This document shows, piece after piece, positions 22,205 through 34,229 of a stretch of 64,000 bases of DNA. The stretch is from Odontocerum albicorne. Its lineage: Eukaryota; Arthropoda; Insecta; Trichoptera; Odontoceridae. The DNA lies in the NCBI GenBank assembly GCA_949825065.1, contig OX463845.1, forward strand, positions 22,032,516 to 22,096,515. Direction: 5' to 3'. Made by a program: the position numbers and the translations under genes. How positions within the stretch are numbered: the stretch's first letter is position 1; every line of letters starts with the position of its first letter. Below the pieces are notes generated by a model. That model was given only the letters and a program-made list of their open reading frames with translations, was not told where the DNA came from and did no database searches.

Positions 22205-22845
22205 TTGCTAACATCCTACTCTTAGTCGTGACCTCAATGCTGAGGAACGTGATCCACAAAGTTTTGAGCATATTCATGTGGTTTTCTTAGGAAAAATAGT
22301 ACGGTGGTTTCCCATTGCCTTCTGTACCGCAGTAGATTTTATAGGAATTGTATACATGTTGCATATATTGTAAACCTTGCTGCCAACATAAGTAGACATG
22401 GGAAAAACGAATTACATACGTGATTTTTGACAGTTAGTATTATTTTACGGTAAGGTTTTGAGTAAGCTTGCGACTTGGTCACCAAGTATTCAAGTAGTGA
22501 GGGCTGAAACAGGACTTTTTAAACTACTCGTATAATATGCAGTGACATAGTAAGATACATAATTTTATTGCACCAGGTCGTAGTTTTAATTTGATAAAAC
22601 ATTCCAAGTGGGAAAAATAAAGTCATAATTAATATATGAACAAAACTATTTCCTTCGAAGAAGGGTACAAAATTATGAAACAAATAAATATTGAAATTTA
22701 TATAACATACTCGTACAATACATATATTTGTTTAAGCAATGAAAAATGGGCGTGTCTAAGCATTAAAGGCTTATTTTCCAAGTACAGTAATTCTTCCATT
22801 AACGCGGGTAGATACATATGTATGCGTACATATCATTCTGTTGTT
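22205..22845. other. AT-rich; possible SINE-like fragment near 22210-22330
   Basis: GTACGGTGGTTTCCCATTGCCTTCT near 22300 is reminiscent of a motif seen in dispersed insect repeats, but there is no second copy here. TACTCGTA is at 22525 and 22708. No gene. Confidence 0.35.
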
Positions 22846-22849
22846 TCCT

Positions 22850-23090
22850 CGTTGGGGTAGGCAGAAAGGATATAACACAAGACTTTCCAATTTGGACACA
22901 CATATTTCGCCTCTTCCATAAACATACACCTTCTCATATGGCTCCTACGATTTCTCTTACTTTTCTTTCTTTCAAAATATCATTCACTTAATCCAACCAT
23001 ACTTGGTCGTTCTTTTCCACGCTTTCCACTCACATTGCACTGTGCATTTGTTTTGTAAGTCCTTCTCCATTCATTCGTTCTACGTGCCCA
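22850..23090 (-). pseudogene. RTE-type retrotransposon, family C, 3' end
   Basis: The minus translation shows NVSGKRGKERPSMVGLSE (the DVSGKxGRGRPRxxWLDQ segment), then RNRRSHMRRCMFMEEAKYVC, then ILSAYPN. Frameshifts separate the parts. It preserves slightly more 5' sequence than most copies. Confidence 0.7.
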
Positions 23091-23094
23091 AAAG

Positions 23095-24560
23095 AAATTA
23101 TTTCTATGAAAACAGCGCGTAAATGAAAAACGTGTGATTGGAACCATTGAATGACAATTACAACAAAAAAATATTTTACTTATTTTCAGATATTCTATTC
23201 TTATGTAGTTAAAAAAGTTTGAGTTATTGTTTTGCATAAGTTTATATAAGTGGTTACTGATAACTAATAAAACATACTTGATATGAGCTTTACGATTTAT
23301 TTATAAGGGGAAAAAAATTAAAAACTTACTTATAGCTCTAACTGGATGAATCTTTCATTGTTACTCTGGTCGGTCTTACAGTTGTATAAAAAAATATCGA
23401 TTTAGAGGTTAAATAATTATTTAATAAATTGCCACTTTTACGTTTTAAAAGTCAGAGTTATTCAAACTGTTCATGGCATAAAAAATGTATCTAAGTCTGT
23501 TGCTTGGCTTTCTTATATCGTCCGCTTAGTTCCAAACAAAATAAACTGCGTCAAAGTTAATTCGCGTAGATGGAGGGATCACTGCATAACATAATATATA
23601 TACTCGTACATTCGTGTTCGACATTTTATGCCACATTTATTATGTTTATTTTAAATTGAATTATCTCGATTCATGTAAAGTAGTTTTTGATTAAAGAGCG
23701 CTGTATTAATTTTCATTTTTGATTTACGTTTATTATACTTTTTTCTTTTTTTTTACATAAATGTTCCTCCGTTTTGATTATTTGTCAAAATTTTGATGTT
23801 TTTCAATTTTTTCGTTGCTTTTTTTTATGAAGTGTTTTGGGTCTGGTTTTATGTTAGTGCTGATTTCTTTTAATTTTTGTTTTTATTTTGTATAATTGAA
23901 ATTAGATTTTTTCAAAAGACACGGCCGTTAATTTTTAAGAAATAAACAAATAGCTTAACTCGTCAGAAAATTTAGCATTGAAATAAATAAAGATTACAAT
24001 TATTCATTAGATAAAATAGTCTAATAATTATGTTGACATGTATCTGGAAATCGTCATGTATAAAACTAATGATTAAGGAATGACCATAAGATCAAAATAT
24101 TCATCATTTAAAGAATATGAAATATTTATAATGATTTCAAATGAATAAACTTTTTGCCTTGAAATATGCCTCTTGTCAATTTAGATTTCTGACAAGACGG
24201 TGAGTTATTTTTTGCCAATGAATGAAGAAAGCAGCACGCTGTGGTACGCACGTAGTCAGCTGCCAAATTGATTTGTTCGCTACGTTTTTTACTACAATGT
24301 TATCACCTAAAATGTGATTAATGCCTTAAGACATTATTAAAAATATTAATTAGCTAAAAAACTGTTTACCAAGTTCGTTCACATCTTTGGATGCGCATTA
24401 AATAATATAAATACTACTAAAAATATTCAAGATCAAGCAAAAAAATAAAATATTAAAAAAAATATATATGCTCGTATATTTGTGATTGAGATAAGAAAAT
24501 TAATTTTTAAATTAGTTTCTACATTTCAAAACTAAATAAAGGAACGAATAAATAGTTATC
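23095..24560. other. AT-rich stretch, no gene seen
   Basis: No coding or RNA feature is seen. TACTCGTA is at 23601. A somewhat less AT-rich segment at 24225-24300 (CAGCACGCTGTGGTACGCACG) is unexplained. Confidence 0.5.
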
Positions 24561-24564
24561 TGTA

Positions 24565-24830
24565 CAAGTAGTATAAAAAGTAAAAGAAGTTTGGGAAGTT
24601 AAATAAAACATGGCACAACCAAATTTATCAAATTCGGAAAGAGGAAATAATAAAAAGCCTTTATAATATGCACGACGTATGCCTGACGGGAGAGTATGCA
24701 TGACGAGGCGTATGGATGTGGCAGAAGCGAAATCTGTGTGCCAGGACAGAAATAAGTGGAAATCTAATTTCTCTCTGCCTACCCCAATAGGGACATTGCG
24801 GGGTGGCGATGATGATAAAAATAAACCCAA
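24565..24830 (+). pseudogene. RTE-type retrotransposon, family C, 3' end
   Basis: The plus translation gives degraded MAQPNLSNSERGNN (from WxDQVxxILKEG), then GRVCMTRRMDVAEAKSVCQDRNKWKSN and SLPTPIG. The terminal ORF part stays open as a frame at 24679-24873. The copy ends with GGTGGCGATGATGATAAAAAT, a variant of the usual tail. Confidence 0.75.
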
Positions 24831-24834
24831 GTCG

Positions 24835-27800
24835 GAGAGTTGGGATTTACGTTTTCAATTTAGTCAAGCTTAATTCTCAGATAACACAAACTCATACATT
24901 TTTCAGTGCTATGATGTTTGTTTCTCTAGTAGGCATTTTGTATCAAGTTCCTAATGGTGACAAAATAATGTCAACACAGTGAGTATTATTATTTTTTAAA
25001 GATACGATACAGCTAATAATGATAAAAATATAATTTATAAAAATATAATGTATAAGTCACCTTCAAAGCTTATGATATAATTTCTTTGTAAATTATTCTA
25101 AAGTTAAAGGATAAAAATGAAGATACAATATGTTATGTTGGACAATCAGGGAAAGAAGAAGGAGAAAATAAAGTAAAATTAATCAGATGTGCAAGTTACT
25201 ACATACGATAAATTATTGATATAGTTTTGATAGTTCTCGTTCATAAATTATTCACAAAGGGAATTATCTTTAGATTAACTTTGAAATTAGACTTTTACAT
25301 ACTAAGAGAACAGACTGGATTCCGATCGAGATACAGAGATGAGCCCCCTCAAACTCTAATACTCCATATCGAGAAATGTAACTTATACAAAAAAAAGTGA
25401 TTTCCTGATAATGTTGGCTGTATGAAATGATTTAAGTGAAGGTCGAATCGAAGATATGATATATATAGTTTACTTTTGAACACTTTTATCGAAATGCAAT
25501 ATATGTACGCATCCATGAAAATATCGTAAATTCAACAAAGAGAAAGGCGTAAGATAGGGAGATACTATATCACCAAAGCTTTTTACTCCGACCCTTTAAA
25601 ACAGTTTTAAATATATTTAATGCGAAACAAAGGCATAACGTTATATGGAGAAAGACTATCATTTCGGCTTCGCTAATAATATTGCTTTAATTTTAATGAA
25701 ATTACTAGATATTAAAAAATAGTAGCTAAAATTGGTTTTAAAATGAATTTGGTAAAACAAAAATAATGACCAATGTTAATACAAAATACAAATAACCGGA
25801 ATTTGCCTGTAGAGAGGGTAAGCAGTTATGTTTATCTCGGTTAGAATATATAGTAACACCTGGCAGAGATAGTCAAACTATCAAAATAGAAAGGAAAATA
25901 AATCACTCTTGGTTAGCTTTCGGTCAGCTTAGCTTAATGAATGTATCCGAAGCCAGACTAAGGTCAATTATGTCGTTTAGAGTTACCTGACTGAAGTGGA
26001 AATTGGCATGACATGTCGCACTAAAACATAGAAGAAAAGGGATCTAGAGTGGCGATCGTGCACTGAGAATAAATCACAGAGAAGCTCACCTACACGTTGG
26101 ATGTAAATCGCTAAAGATCAGGATGACTGGAGGAAGAAAGAGGAGGTTTATATAAAATAATTCATCCTATAAAATACTTTTCTTTCACAATGATATTTGT
26201 CCCGCTACTTCTCAATATCTCATCGAAAATGTCTAGCGACTCTTCCATTATGGACTTACGTTACGTTCAATTGGAGATTGCCTTTTGACAATTCTAGTTA
26301 ATCGCTCTCCTTTCTTCACGTCGTCCTTTACTGTTCACGTAATAATATTCAATATTTCTAAACCAATTTACAATGCAATAATAAGTGGGAATCGTGGTAG
26401 AAGATGACCGAGAAAAGCATGGTTGAACTAAGGAAATAAAATTTGGGCCATAGTGACGAATTTAGAAGAAGCTATAAAAAACATTTCGAAAACATTTTAG
26501 AAACGTTAATTTTAAATTATAATAACAATTTAAAACTATATAATGCAGAGAAAGTTAATTTTACATTTATAGCATACGCATAAAAGGTCACCCGTAGGGG
26601 TCAATGTGAAACAGTCATCAGGCTAATATCAAACGGACACGTCGGAATTCCGGAGAGCATTTATCAGAGAATGGATATTTTACGGTATTAACATTTTCAG
26701 TCAGATACTCGCATGATCCCAAAGTAAACCATACGTTTTATATATACCAATTAATTACAAACACCTGATGTATAAAAAACCGGATCGCGCATCTTTTCCG
26801 AAATGTGCACTCTTCAATTTGTGTTTAAATTGATAAGCATTAAGAATTTACAATTTACAATTGTTCCAATTACGAGTATCATTCAACTGAACCCATCCCT
26901 CCACTCAAACTATTGTAAATAACACGAACACTTTTGTAACTCATCCATGGGTAGTTTAAATTATATTACTAGTACTTATGTTTTCAAATTCTCACGAAAG
27001 CGAAACGAAAATATGATTGTAAGGAACGCGATTTTAAAGTATAAAAATAAGAATATACATTATATTAATTCGAATTTAAAAAAATCTGTAACTGTTACAT
27101 AATCGGGATGTTTTAAATTGTGGTACGGTAAGTGTTGGATCTTTAATGTTCCTAAGCCAGAAATAACGAAAACTGTTATATGAAAATGGGTTACCAGTGA
27201 ATGAAATATTATATACCTCCAAATTAGGACAAGAATATACAAATATAATACAATTGAAAATTTATAGTAAAACATAATATCATATATTGAATATATATTG
27301 TTTGTTTCTATATTTTAACAAAATTATGTAGGTTAATAAAATATTTGTATAGACTTCAGTTTTTTTTGCGAAGATGAGGATAATATAATTTTTTTTAGTT
27401 TGAAGGGTTATTTAATTTTTTTTAGTAATTTAACAAAATATATTCGCAATTTATCAAAATATATTCAGCAGTTTATCAACATTTTCGGCTTCAACTTTGC
27501 GGTACTTTATAAAATAAGAGTCAACAAGGTAATACTTTGTTATTTCAATAATTTAATGGGAAAGCAAGATTATTTATTTTTTACTATATATTAATTTAGT
27601 GTAAACTAAAAAGTAAGTGAATTATTTAAGATTAATTTTGAAGTGTTAATGTGAAATAACTATCAAATAATTTTACATCTCAAAATATTTTTCCTTTTAG
27701 TACCTCAAATATAAATAAATAAAAAAACTGTAAAATGTTCACAACGAACGATTACTTTATGAAATATTATTATCTTGGACATTTTAATAAAGTTTCATAA

Positions 27801-29555
27801 AAATAGTGTTACGGTTACCTCAGCTCAATGCACAATGCACAAGTGACACATACTCGTAGAAGAATTTTATTGTAAACAATAAAATGTTGCTGATTGTCGA
27901 TCGCGACTAATTGAGTAAACGTTAAAGGAATAAGATTTTATTAAATGAATGGTGGAAATGTAGGTTCCTAAGTTCGAAATTTAACTTTAAATAATTTACC
28001 TAAAGTTTTTTTCGAACCATGAATAAATAATTCAATTAATAATATTTCCTACGATTAATAATCATTAACTTTTTTCCTAGTTTTACATACAAAAAACCAT
28101 TCAATAAAAACTGATACATCGTACTAGTTAAACCAGGTTTGTTATATCGATTCCATTGCTGAACCTTTATAGTAATTTTTTTTTGTTAAATTAGTGTTTT
28201 ACTTCTCATGACGATATGGAATAATTTTTTTTCTAAAATGGATACCGGAATCAAATTAAATAATATATCTTCTGCCGTTTGTGCAGTTCTTATATCGTGT
28301 TTTCTTACAATGACTCATAGTGGTGTAATTATTTATATAATTAACAAAAGGTTGCCATTAGTCTAAAAAAGCTCGAGTGTGAAAAAGTTAATAAAAATAA
28401 ACGACCAAGATGTGAAAATAAGATCCTCACATATCTATAAGAAAAGAGAAATAAAACTTTATGATACATTTCATACTTCATAAAGAATCTAGACCGGTCG
28501 ACATTAACATATAATTTCGATAATATTGTAATAACGATAAATAACATGTTAAACAATTATTTTCTTAATGAAACAAAAGTAGCAATTCTTTATAAATTTT
28601 GGGGTGTTGAATTCAAAAGCGACATTTCATTTTGTTGATTGTCTCTTGTTTTCCTGTTATACAGGGAAACGTAACAGAAACCACCAGAAAATGTTATACT
28701 GTAAGCCCAATGGGTAATTTTAAATCGGCAAATTCTATGGCGTTTTTGCAAAAAATATTAAACGTGCTCTAAGCAACATAAACTTAGGGAAACATAAAAT
28801 GGATGACTGTAACTCCATTGCGATACTAGTTGGCCAAAAAGGCGTTAATATCAAATACTGTTGCTTTATATACACATACATCTATTAATGAGACAGCAGC
28901 GCTAGGAGTATACACTACAATAAAAAAATGGATTCACTGAAATACTTTTGTACATGGCACAAAACATTTTGTATGTGAACTGCTAGTGAATCCTAGTAAA
29001 GTTTTGCTGTCACGATTGTTCGATTTATCTTGCGAATCTGAGATAATTCAGAATTTGACTGTTGTTTTCGTATTCAGCCTCACAAAATCTATAAGGTAAA
29101 TATACTTTCCTTTTATTTATAAAACAGAAAGTTTGTAGACCAGTGTAATAATTAATGCGATTTAATTGTGATTTAATATTAACAGTGTATATTTTATGTA
29201 ACTCATTCAGATAAAACAAGTAGTCAATTATTAAAAGATACAACCCATGGACGCGAAATTTTATTTTTAGAGAGATTTTTTTTAGCAAGACCCATAAATT
29301 GTTTGAGTACATCATAGATTCAATGCCTAAGATGGATGAATGGTGTCTTACAAGATACAACAAGCTCTTAAACGTCGATGACTGGAGACAATGAAGTGGG
29401 CTTTACTTCTACCATTGTCTGCAACGCCGACAGAGTAAGTGGATCCATGAGGGAAATAAGAAGGAAAAGGTAAAAGATATACACATACCAATTACTAATG
29501 CTTGTGTTGGATACGGCGAATGACACATTTAAATAAATGAAAGTTTCTTCATCGT
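24835..29555. other. long AT-rich stretch with no supported feature
   Basis: Nearly 4.7 kb without a recognisable element or gene. Open frames here (27060-27275, 27400-27594, 28341-28556, 29025-29363) have AT-driven composition. Motif hits: 26871 and 27851. A moderately complex unique stretch at 28640-28900 may be conserved non-coding DNA, but nothing in it is diagnostic. Confidence 0.5.
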
Positions 29556-29559
29556 CGTT

Positions 29560-29960
29560 ATTATCATGCCGTAGTTCTATCGGTGTTGGTAGACCAAAAC
29601 AAAGTTAGTCCGAAATGTAATGTTTCCTATATTCTTGAACGGTGGTGAAATACGGACAATAAAAGCTCGAGAACGTGCAAGAATCAATTCCTTTAAAATG
29701 TGGTGTTGGCGTCGGATGCTGAGATCCCCGTGGATTGTCAAAAGAACAAATGCCTCCATAGTACAAGAGTTAAATGTGGCGGTTCGACTGTTCTTAATAT
29801 ATTTTCAGTATATTCTACGGGTTTTCGGGAACATTTCCAGACGTGAGCCAGAAAACCTTGAGAAATTAATAATGTCATATGAAATATGCCAGGAAGAAGA
29901 GGCAGAGCGCAGCAAGATGGGGTATCAGGTGAAATAATTTATTGGGGCAAGCCTGTTTAT
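29560..29960 (+). pseudogene. RTE-type retrotransposon, family B, C-terminal fragment
   Basis: The translation, open from about 29620 to 29937, reads KARERARINSFKMWCWRRMLRSPW, then KRTNASIVQELNVAVRL, YILRVFGNISRREPENLEKL. This is the post-catalytic region of RTE-type ORFs (consensus IDAFEMWCWRRMLRIPWTAKRTN...LRxFGHIxRR). The sequence after GNISRREPE shifts frame and continues as PGRRGRAQQDG, from RGRSPARWxDQ. No RT active site is present. 5'-truncated and frameshifted. Confidence 0.8.
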
Positions 29961-30197
29961 ACTCGTATATATACCGCCATACAAACGGTAAGTGACCGAA
30001 GGGAGTGAAGACATGTTGTCACAACCTATACATCCCATAGATAACGATCGTCAGTAATGATGAATGACAGAGATAAGGCAGAGAGAATGATTGGTCTGGT
30101 TTAACTTTACGCTTCGTTTACACACATATCCTCGTACACGATCTTCAGTTACTCGTATTTTTAAATGACATTGAATAATGATGACAAAAACAGGTAC

Positions 30198-30336
30198 CTG
30201 TCGACAGTTGAGCCAGAAGACGAGGGCGTTAGTGTAGCGCAAGGGTCCGCCAAGGCTGCAGCCGCCCTCCTCGCTTTGCTGGTCGTGGAGCACGTCGCTG
30301 TGTCGGCGGCCTGTCTCGATCCACACTTGAAGAGAC
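30198..30336 (-). CDS. candidate internal exon of a host gene (unrecognised protein)
   Basis: This 139-base segment is about 60% GC, in flanks near 30%. On the minus strand it is bounded by a pyrimidine-rich acceptor (TTGTATATTTTTCCAG) and a good donor (CGACAG/GTACCTG). In the frame leaving one leading base it is open over 46 codons: SLQVWIETGRRHSDVLHDQ, QSEEGGCSLGGPLRY, TNALVFWLNCRQ. By my count about three quarters of its third codon positions are G or C, which supports this frame over the other open ones. I do not recognise the family; two cysteines and a hydrophobic end are the only landmarks. No neighbouring exon is visible, so introns would be long. A plus-strand reading is open but has a poor acceptor. 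Confidence 0.5.
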
Positions 30337-30399
30337 CTGGAAAAATATACAAGGTTAATATCTTACGTTACGAAAAAAATCTAACATCACATTTTATTA

Positions 30400-30600
30400 T
30401 TTTTTTCAAAGTATGGTTGGACCAAGTGAATGGAATTTTGAAGGAAGGAAAGGTAAGGAGGAATAGAAACAGAATGAACTACGTGAGAAGATGTATGGAT
30501 GTAAAGGCGACGAAGGAAGTATGCAATAATAGGAAATATTGACACTCTGTCCTCATTGCGCACCCCAAAAGAGAGATGTCGTGATGATATGTAGATATGT
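30400..30600 (+). pseudogene. RTE-type retrotransposon, family C, 3' end
   Basis: The plus translation FKVWLDQVNGILKEGKVRRNR, then MNYVRRCMDVKATKEVCNNRK, a stop, then HSVLIAHPKRE matches the family's terminal segment nearly end to end, followed by a GATGATATGTAGATATGTATA tail. It lies 64 bases from the candidate exon, within its presumed intron. Confidence 0.8.
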
Positions 30601-30604
30601 ATAT

Positions 30605-31155
30605 TTTATTATAAATTCTCCGTTTAGACTAGGTTATTCAAAATATATTTTGATAAGTATAAGATAATCATTTATATTTAATTGTTATTCATTCGTATAG
30701 GGCCACTCAATATATTCGAACTGGGGTTGAAGAAATTAAAGATGAACGTGGTCAACCACAACATTATTTATGGCCCTATTTATGGAATAAACATTGACTG
30801 TGACCTACCTTCCACATCAGATCGTCCTCGCTAAGTTCAAGGAAAACGGTTCTGACTTGCGCGTTTGGCGAAACTCATATAGCGTCCACCGCACAAACTC
30901 TTATTACTCGTATAATGCAGAACTAGTTGCAACCCGTGAAATATTCACGGAAGTAAAACAAATCCACCGAGATTCAAATTTCGAATAACTTTCGGAGAGA
31001 ATCCAAGTATTCCTCTCTCGCTCTCTTGTATTCAAAATTCAATTCTCGTATTATTTCTTTGAGGACAACCATCGTACGGGTTTTGGCCTATTTATATTAT
31101 GATGAATGATGATTTTTGGGTAATGTGTATTATGCAGCCAGGTGTGGGGACACAG
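30605..31155. other. AT-rich stretch, no gene seen
   Basis: The frame open at 30794-30988 (plus) has no recognisable domain. TACTCGTA at 30905. Confidence 0.4.
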
Positions 31156-31159
31156 AAGT

Positions 31160-31335
31160 TGGCTCTCACTTGTGAAAAATATGCTGATCGGCGATCAATG
31201 GTGGGTGCTATTGGCTTTCACCAAGGCATATAGAACAGGCTCGTCTCGAGTCTTGCTCCGTTGGATCTGAAGATTCAGCGTCGAACCACGAATATACTTT
31301 TGGGTAAGTCAGCCCACAAGGGCAAGTGACGTTCG
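31160..31335 (+). pseudogene. possible Jockey/R1-like non-LTR ORF remnant
   Basis: Across a frameshift the plus strand reads FTKAYRTGS, then SLAPLDLKIQRRTTNILLGKSAHKG. This resembles the LRAYRTxSxxALxVLxGxxPLDLxxxxRA segment downstream of the RT domain in Jockey/R1-like ORFs. It is short and seen once, so the call is tentative. The frame following at 31396-31695 may be its 3' continuation but shows no diagnostic motif. Confidence 0.4.
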
Positions 31336-31395
31336 TCTTTAATTCATACCAAGGATGACTCCTCGCACGATTTTTAAAGCCTGCCTAGAGGTCAG

Positions 31396-32080
31396 TTGTC
31401 GACTTGCAACAACGATGGTTATCCTCCCCCGTGGGGAGATAGACACTTACTATTTTTCCTTACATCAGGGAGCGCCCCGGTTCTTTGTGGGTGTATTCAA
31501 GTAATTGAACTACTCAATTTCTTTCTGGCCATCGAAGCTTTAATTGCAAATTTTTACGTTTCAATCATGTCCCTTCGCACTTTTATAATCTGGATCAATC
31601 CACAAATCACATTTTGTGGCAATGCGATGATAATCAAGTCAATCAATTCCAGAGGTATATCCATTCAGCCTTATAGCGGTACATCTTCGGACTGATTGGC
31701 TATACCGATCTAGTGGCGTCAAATGATAGTTTTTGCATTCGAAGTTTCCTGTGAAAGTACTGACAACTTGTTAGGCTGTATAACTCCAGGCCTTAAGCCG
31801 TTTTATAAGTACATATTATGTGTTGTGAGGATTTTTTCTCCGGTGACATCATACCTTAAATCCGTCGCTGTCAATATTCTTTTCTCACTCAGGTGTGTCG
31901 CCACCGGAAGAGGAGTCCTTTTGGGCGGTTCCTTCGTCGTCAATAAGTGACGTTGCGCTCGTAAAAAAACAAAGGAGATTTCGATCTTCTAACGTAAATC
32001 ACGCTGGATGGGAACCACGGATAAGTCAAATAATATATTTTATTTATTTGTTTTTATTTATTTATTTCTTAACAAAATAA
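31396..32080 (+). other. moderately GC-rich region with open frames, unrecognised
   Basis: Frames at 31396-31695, 31723-31950 and 31895-32080 are successive and in different phases, as in a frameshifted ORF. The last reads SPPEEESFWAVPSSSISDV, then KKQRRFRSS, an unusually protein-like composition for this window. I recognise no family. It could be a decayed transposon ORF downstream of the 31160 remnant. Confidence 0.35.
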
Positions 32081-32331
32081 ATGACATCTAAGTGTCCTTT
32101 ACATATCACGTATCAACGTCTTCCAAAAAAAAATGACAATTGAGAATTCATATATATTTCAAAATATGATGCATGAATACCAATGTATAGTACAGCACGC
32201 AAAGTAAAAAAAATCAAATACAGTTGATTAAATTCAATCAATAGCAAAAGAGTTGAGAAGAAAATAAAATATCTCAAGGGCAAGAGAAAGAAATATTACA
32301 AACAAAATAATGACATTTGACAATATTATTA

Positions 32332-32705
32332 TTAGGTCCTTACATATGAAATTGGCGTTTTGCCGTACTGGCAACTTTGATCTCAAATATCTTCTCTTTG
32401 GTTAGGAATTCCAAATTCAAATTTATACAGCTATTTACTCAAGTATTTGTGTTTTGAAAATTATAATTCATTTGTTTTTTCCTCAATTGTTTTTTTTCTT
32501 TGCGTCACTCAGTTTACAAAATGAAAAACTTGAAATATCGCGTTATTTACGAGTACGAGTTCCACCGTGGCACCAGTGCTGCAGAAACGGCTCGAAGGAT
32601 TAATGATGTGTATGGCGACGGTGCCGCAAAAGAAAACACAGTGCGTTTTTGGTTCCAACGTTTTCGTTCTGGAAATTTCGACCTGCAGAACAAGCCCCGT
32701 GGACG
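32332..32705 (+). mobile_element. mariner, 5' fragment (one-ended copy of the 38837 element)
   Basis: It begins with the same TIR (TTAGGTCCTTACATATG...), preceded by TA, and is collinear with 38837-39210 over 374 bases with only four mismatches by my reading. It breaks off at GGACG. The matching 3' TIR is absent from the surroundings. It retains the 5' untranslated region and the ATG at 32521 and encodes 62 N-terminal transposase residues, including the first helix-turn-helix. The junction leads straight into a CR1-like remnant. Confidence 0.9.
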
Positions 32706-32811
32706 TCATTTGATGTATCGCGTCTCTATTATTGTACTTTTATTTATTTTGATATGCCCGATTTGCAAATTTCTAGACTCCAGTTTGTTTTCAATGCAGA
32801 TGCTAGGCTGA
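32521..32811 (+). CDS. chimeric open frame: mariner DNA-binding N-terminus fused to unrelated tail
   Basis: From the mariner ATG the frame runs 96 codons. Residues 1-62 equal the first helix-turn-helix part of the 39026 transposase, up to KPRGR, with two substitutions (E2K, K57N). About 34 new residues follow, rich in hydrophobic amino acids (HLMYRVSIIVLLFILICP), read out of frame through the CR1-like remnant. Whether it is expressed is unknown. A truncated DNA-binding protein could in principle occupy the TIRs of intact relatives. More likely it is an accidental frame. Confidence 0.35.
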   Translation: MKNLKYRVIYEYEFHRGTSAAETARRINDVYGDGAAKENTVRFWFQRFRSGNFDLQNKPRGRHLMYRVSIIVLLFILICPICKFLDSSLFSMQMLG

Positions 32812-33002
32812 TAAATATTGTCAGATTAGTTCGCTTCTAAAAAGTCTACATTGGCTCAAGTGTTGAACAGATTGATTTCAATATTTGTCTCTTTGTATTT
32901 GAGTCCCTTAATGGGATGTCTCCATTGTATATGTGCCTGAGAGATGTTCCACCCGACAGGAGTAGAACATTGAGGTCGATTTCATCTTCAGCTACTAAAT
33001 GA
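32742..33002 (+). pseudogene. CR1/Jockey-like reverse transcriptase C-terminus remnant
   Basis: The plus strand reads PDLQISRLQFVFNADARLI (compare LQRVQNAAARLI), then LLKSLHWL. After a shift it gives VEQIDFNICLFVFESLNG, MSPLYMCLRDVPPDRSRTLRS and ISSSATK followed by a stop. These are in order the LHWLPVxxRIxFKICLLVFKALNGxAPxYL and RxLRSS motifs at the end of CR1/L2-type ORFs. One frameshift lies at about 32855. It directly follows the mariner break at 32705. Confidence 0.75.
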
Positions 33003-33004
33003 TT

Positions 33005-33530
33005 CTTCCAAAACGATTTAATAGGGCTTTGGCATGATATGGTTTGTTTATTAGTGTTAGATATGGGTGGCGTGTGCAGCTTTAGGAAATACTTGACAAC
33101 CATTTTTGGAAGATTTTATTAAATTTATGTCAAATGAACACTATACAATACACTTCACTACACCTAAAGTCTAACGTGTTACTATCACATGGCAGAAGAT
33201 CTACAAAGGTTTTACTAGGCAAGTTTTCTACGGTTTTCCTTAATAATATTAAATACCCTTCGTATAACTTTTTTTATCTATTAAATAGTAATAAATATTT
33301 TATCTTCACTAATTTCGCGTTCAATTATATATAGTAAGTATGTATCTACATAATGCATATAAAAATGTACCACATTCGCGGTAGAAAAACGAAACTTAAT
33401 TGAGAATTCCCTTCGCTGAATGCCTGCCTATTGATCAAACGTATCGTTTTAATAAAAATATTGATTAAGATATCCATATTCATGTAACATATTTTTTCTA
33501 TTACTAATATCTAATTTCTATTATAGCGGC
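33005..33530. other. AT-rich stretch, no gene seen
   Basis: No feature beyond a short plus frame without recognisable domains. Confidence 0.45.
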
Positions 33531-33534
33531 AGTA

Positions 33535-34115
33535 TTATTTATATGTGATGAGCGAGTTGAAAGAGATACTGAAAGAAGATTAGCGACAGAGAACAAAGTA
33601 AACGGAGTACTTTATGTAATATACAATAGAGCTTTATCAAAAGTAGTCAAAATGGCAATAAATAATAGTGTGTTGGTGAAACCTTGCAGATGGAAGTGAA
33701 ACTTGGACTTGACAGAAGAAGGATAAAAGTAAGATTCATGATGTGAGGGTGTGCGGGAGGGAGGGCGCATAAAGAAAAAATATAGTGTCAATGTACGAAA
33801 GAAAGTAAAATGAAGACATCAAAAATAAATCCATGGATAAGATGGATGTTTAAGTAATATGAAGAGTAGAGTGGTAAGATGATTTGGACATGTGGAAAGA
33901 ATAAATGGCGAAAGAATGACTAAGCGAGTATACAAGATAGCAGTGTAACGTGTGGGTGGAAAAGGTAGACTGAGGAAAATGTGGCTAGACCAAGTAAACC
34001 AGATTTTGAAAGAAGGTAAAGAGAGAAGTATGAATAAAAGAAAATTGTGCATGACGAGTTCTCTCTGCCTACCTCGTAAGGGACAAGGTGTGATGATATA
34101 TGTGTATGAAATAAA
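33535..34115 (+). pseudogene. RTE-type retrotransposon, family C, longest 3' copy
   Basis: The plus translation begins ERVERDTERRLATENKVNGVLY (consensus VDRDIERRVNAGNKVNGAL, after the RT active site). It continues through a degraded middle, then MKSRVVRFGHVERINGERMTKRVYK, RVGGKGRLRKMWLDQVNQILKEGK, and NKRKLCMTSSLCLPRKGQGV. This is about 580 bases of ORF end with several stops and frameshifts. The terminal 78-residue frame (33952-34188) is open. The copy ends with TGATATATGTGTATG, the family's ATGT-type tail. No catalytic motif remains. Confidence 0.8.
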
Positions 34116-34229
34116 ATTAAAAAAAAAGTTAAATAAAAAAAATCAATGTCCTTGTATCAGTTGCACACCCAAGTTATATATTATTTAATATTTTTATAAA
34201 GAAAACAATTAAGGGCTACAAAGAGAGTA

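Noticed and set aside
30165..30542. Plus-strand frame through the GC-rich segment
   Set aside because: It joins the antisense of the candidate exon to a retrotransposon end. Its acceptor lacks a pyrimidine tract and its codon usage is less biased than the minus frame.
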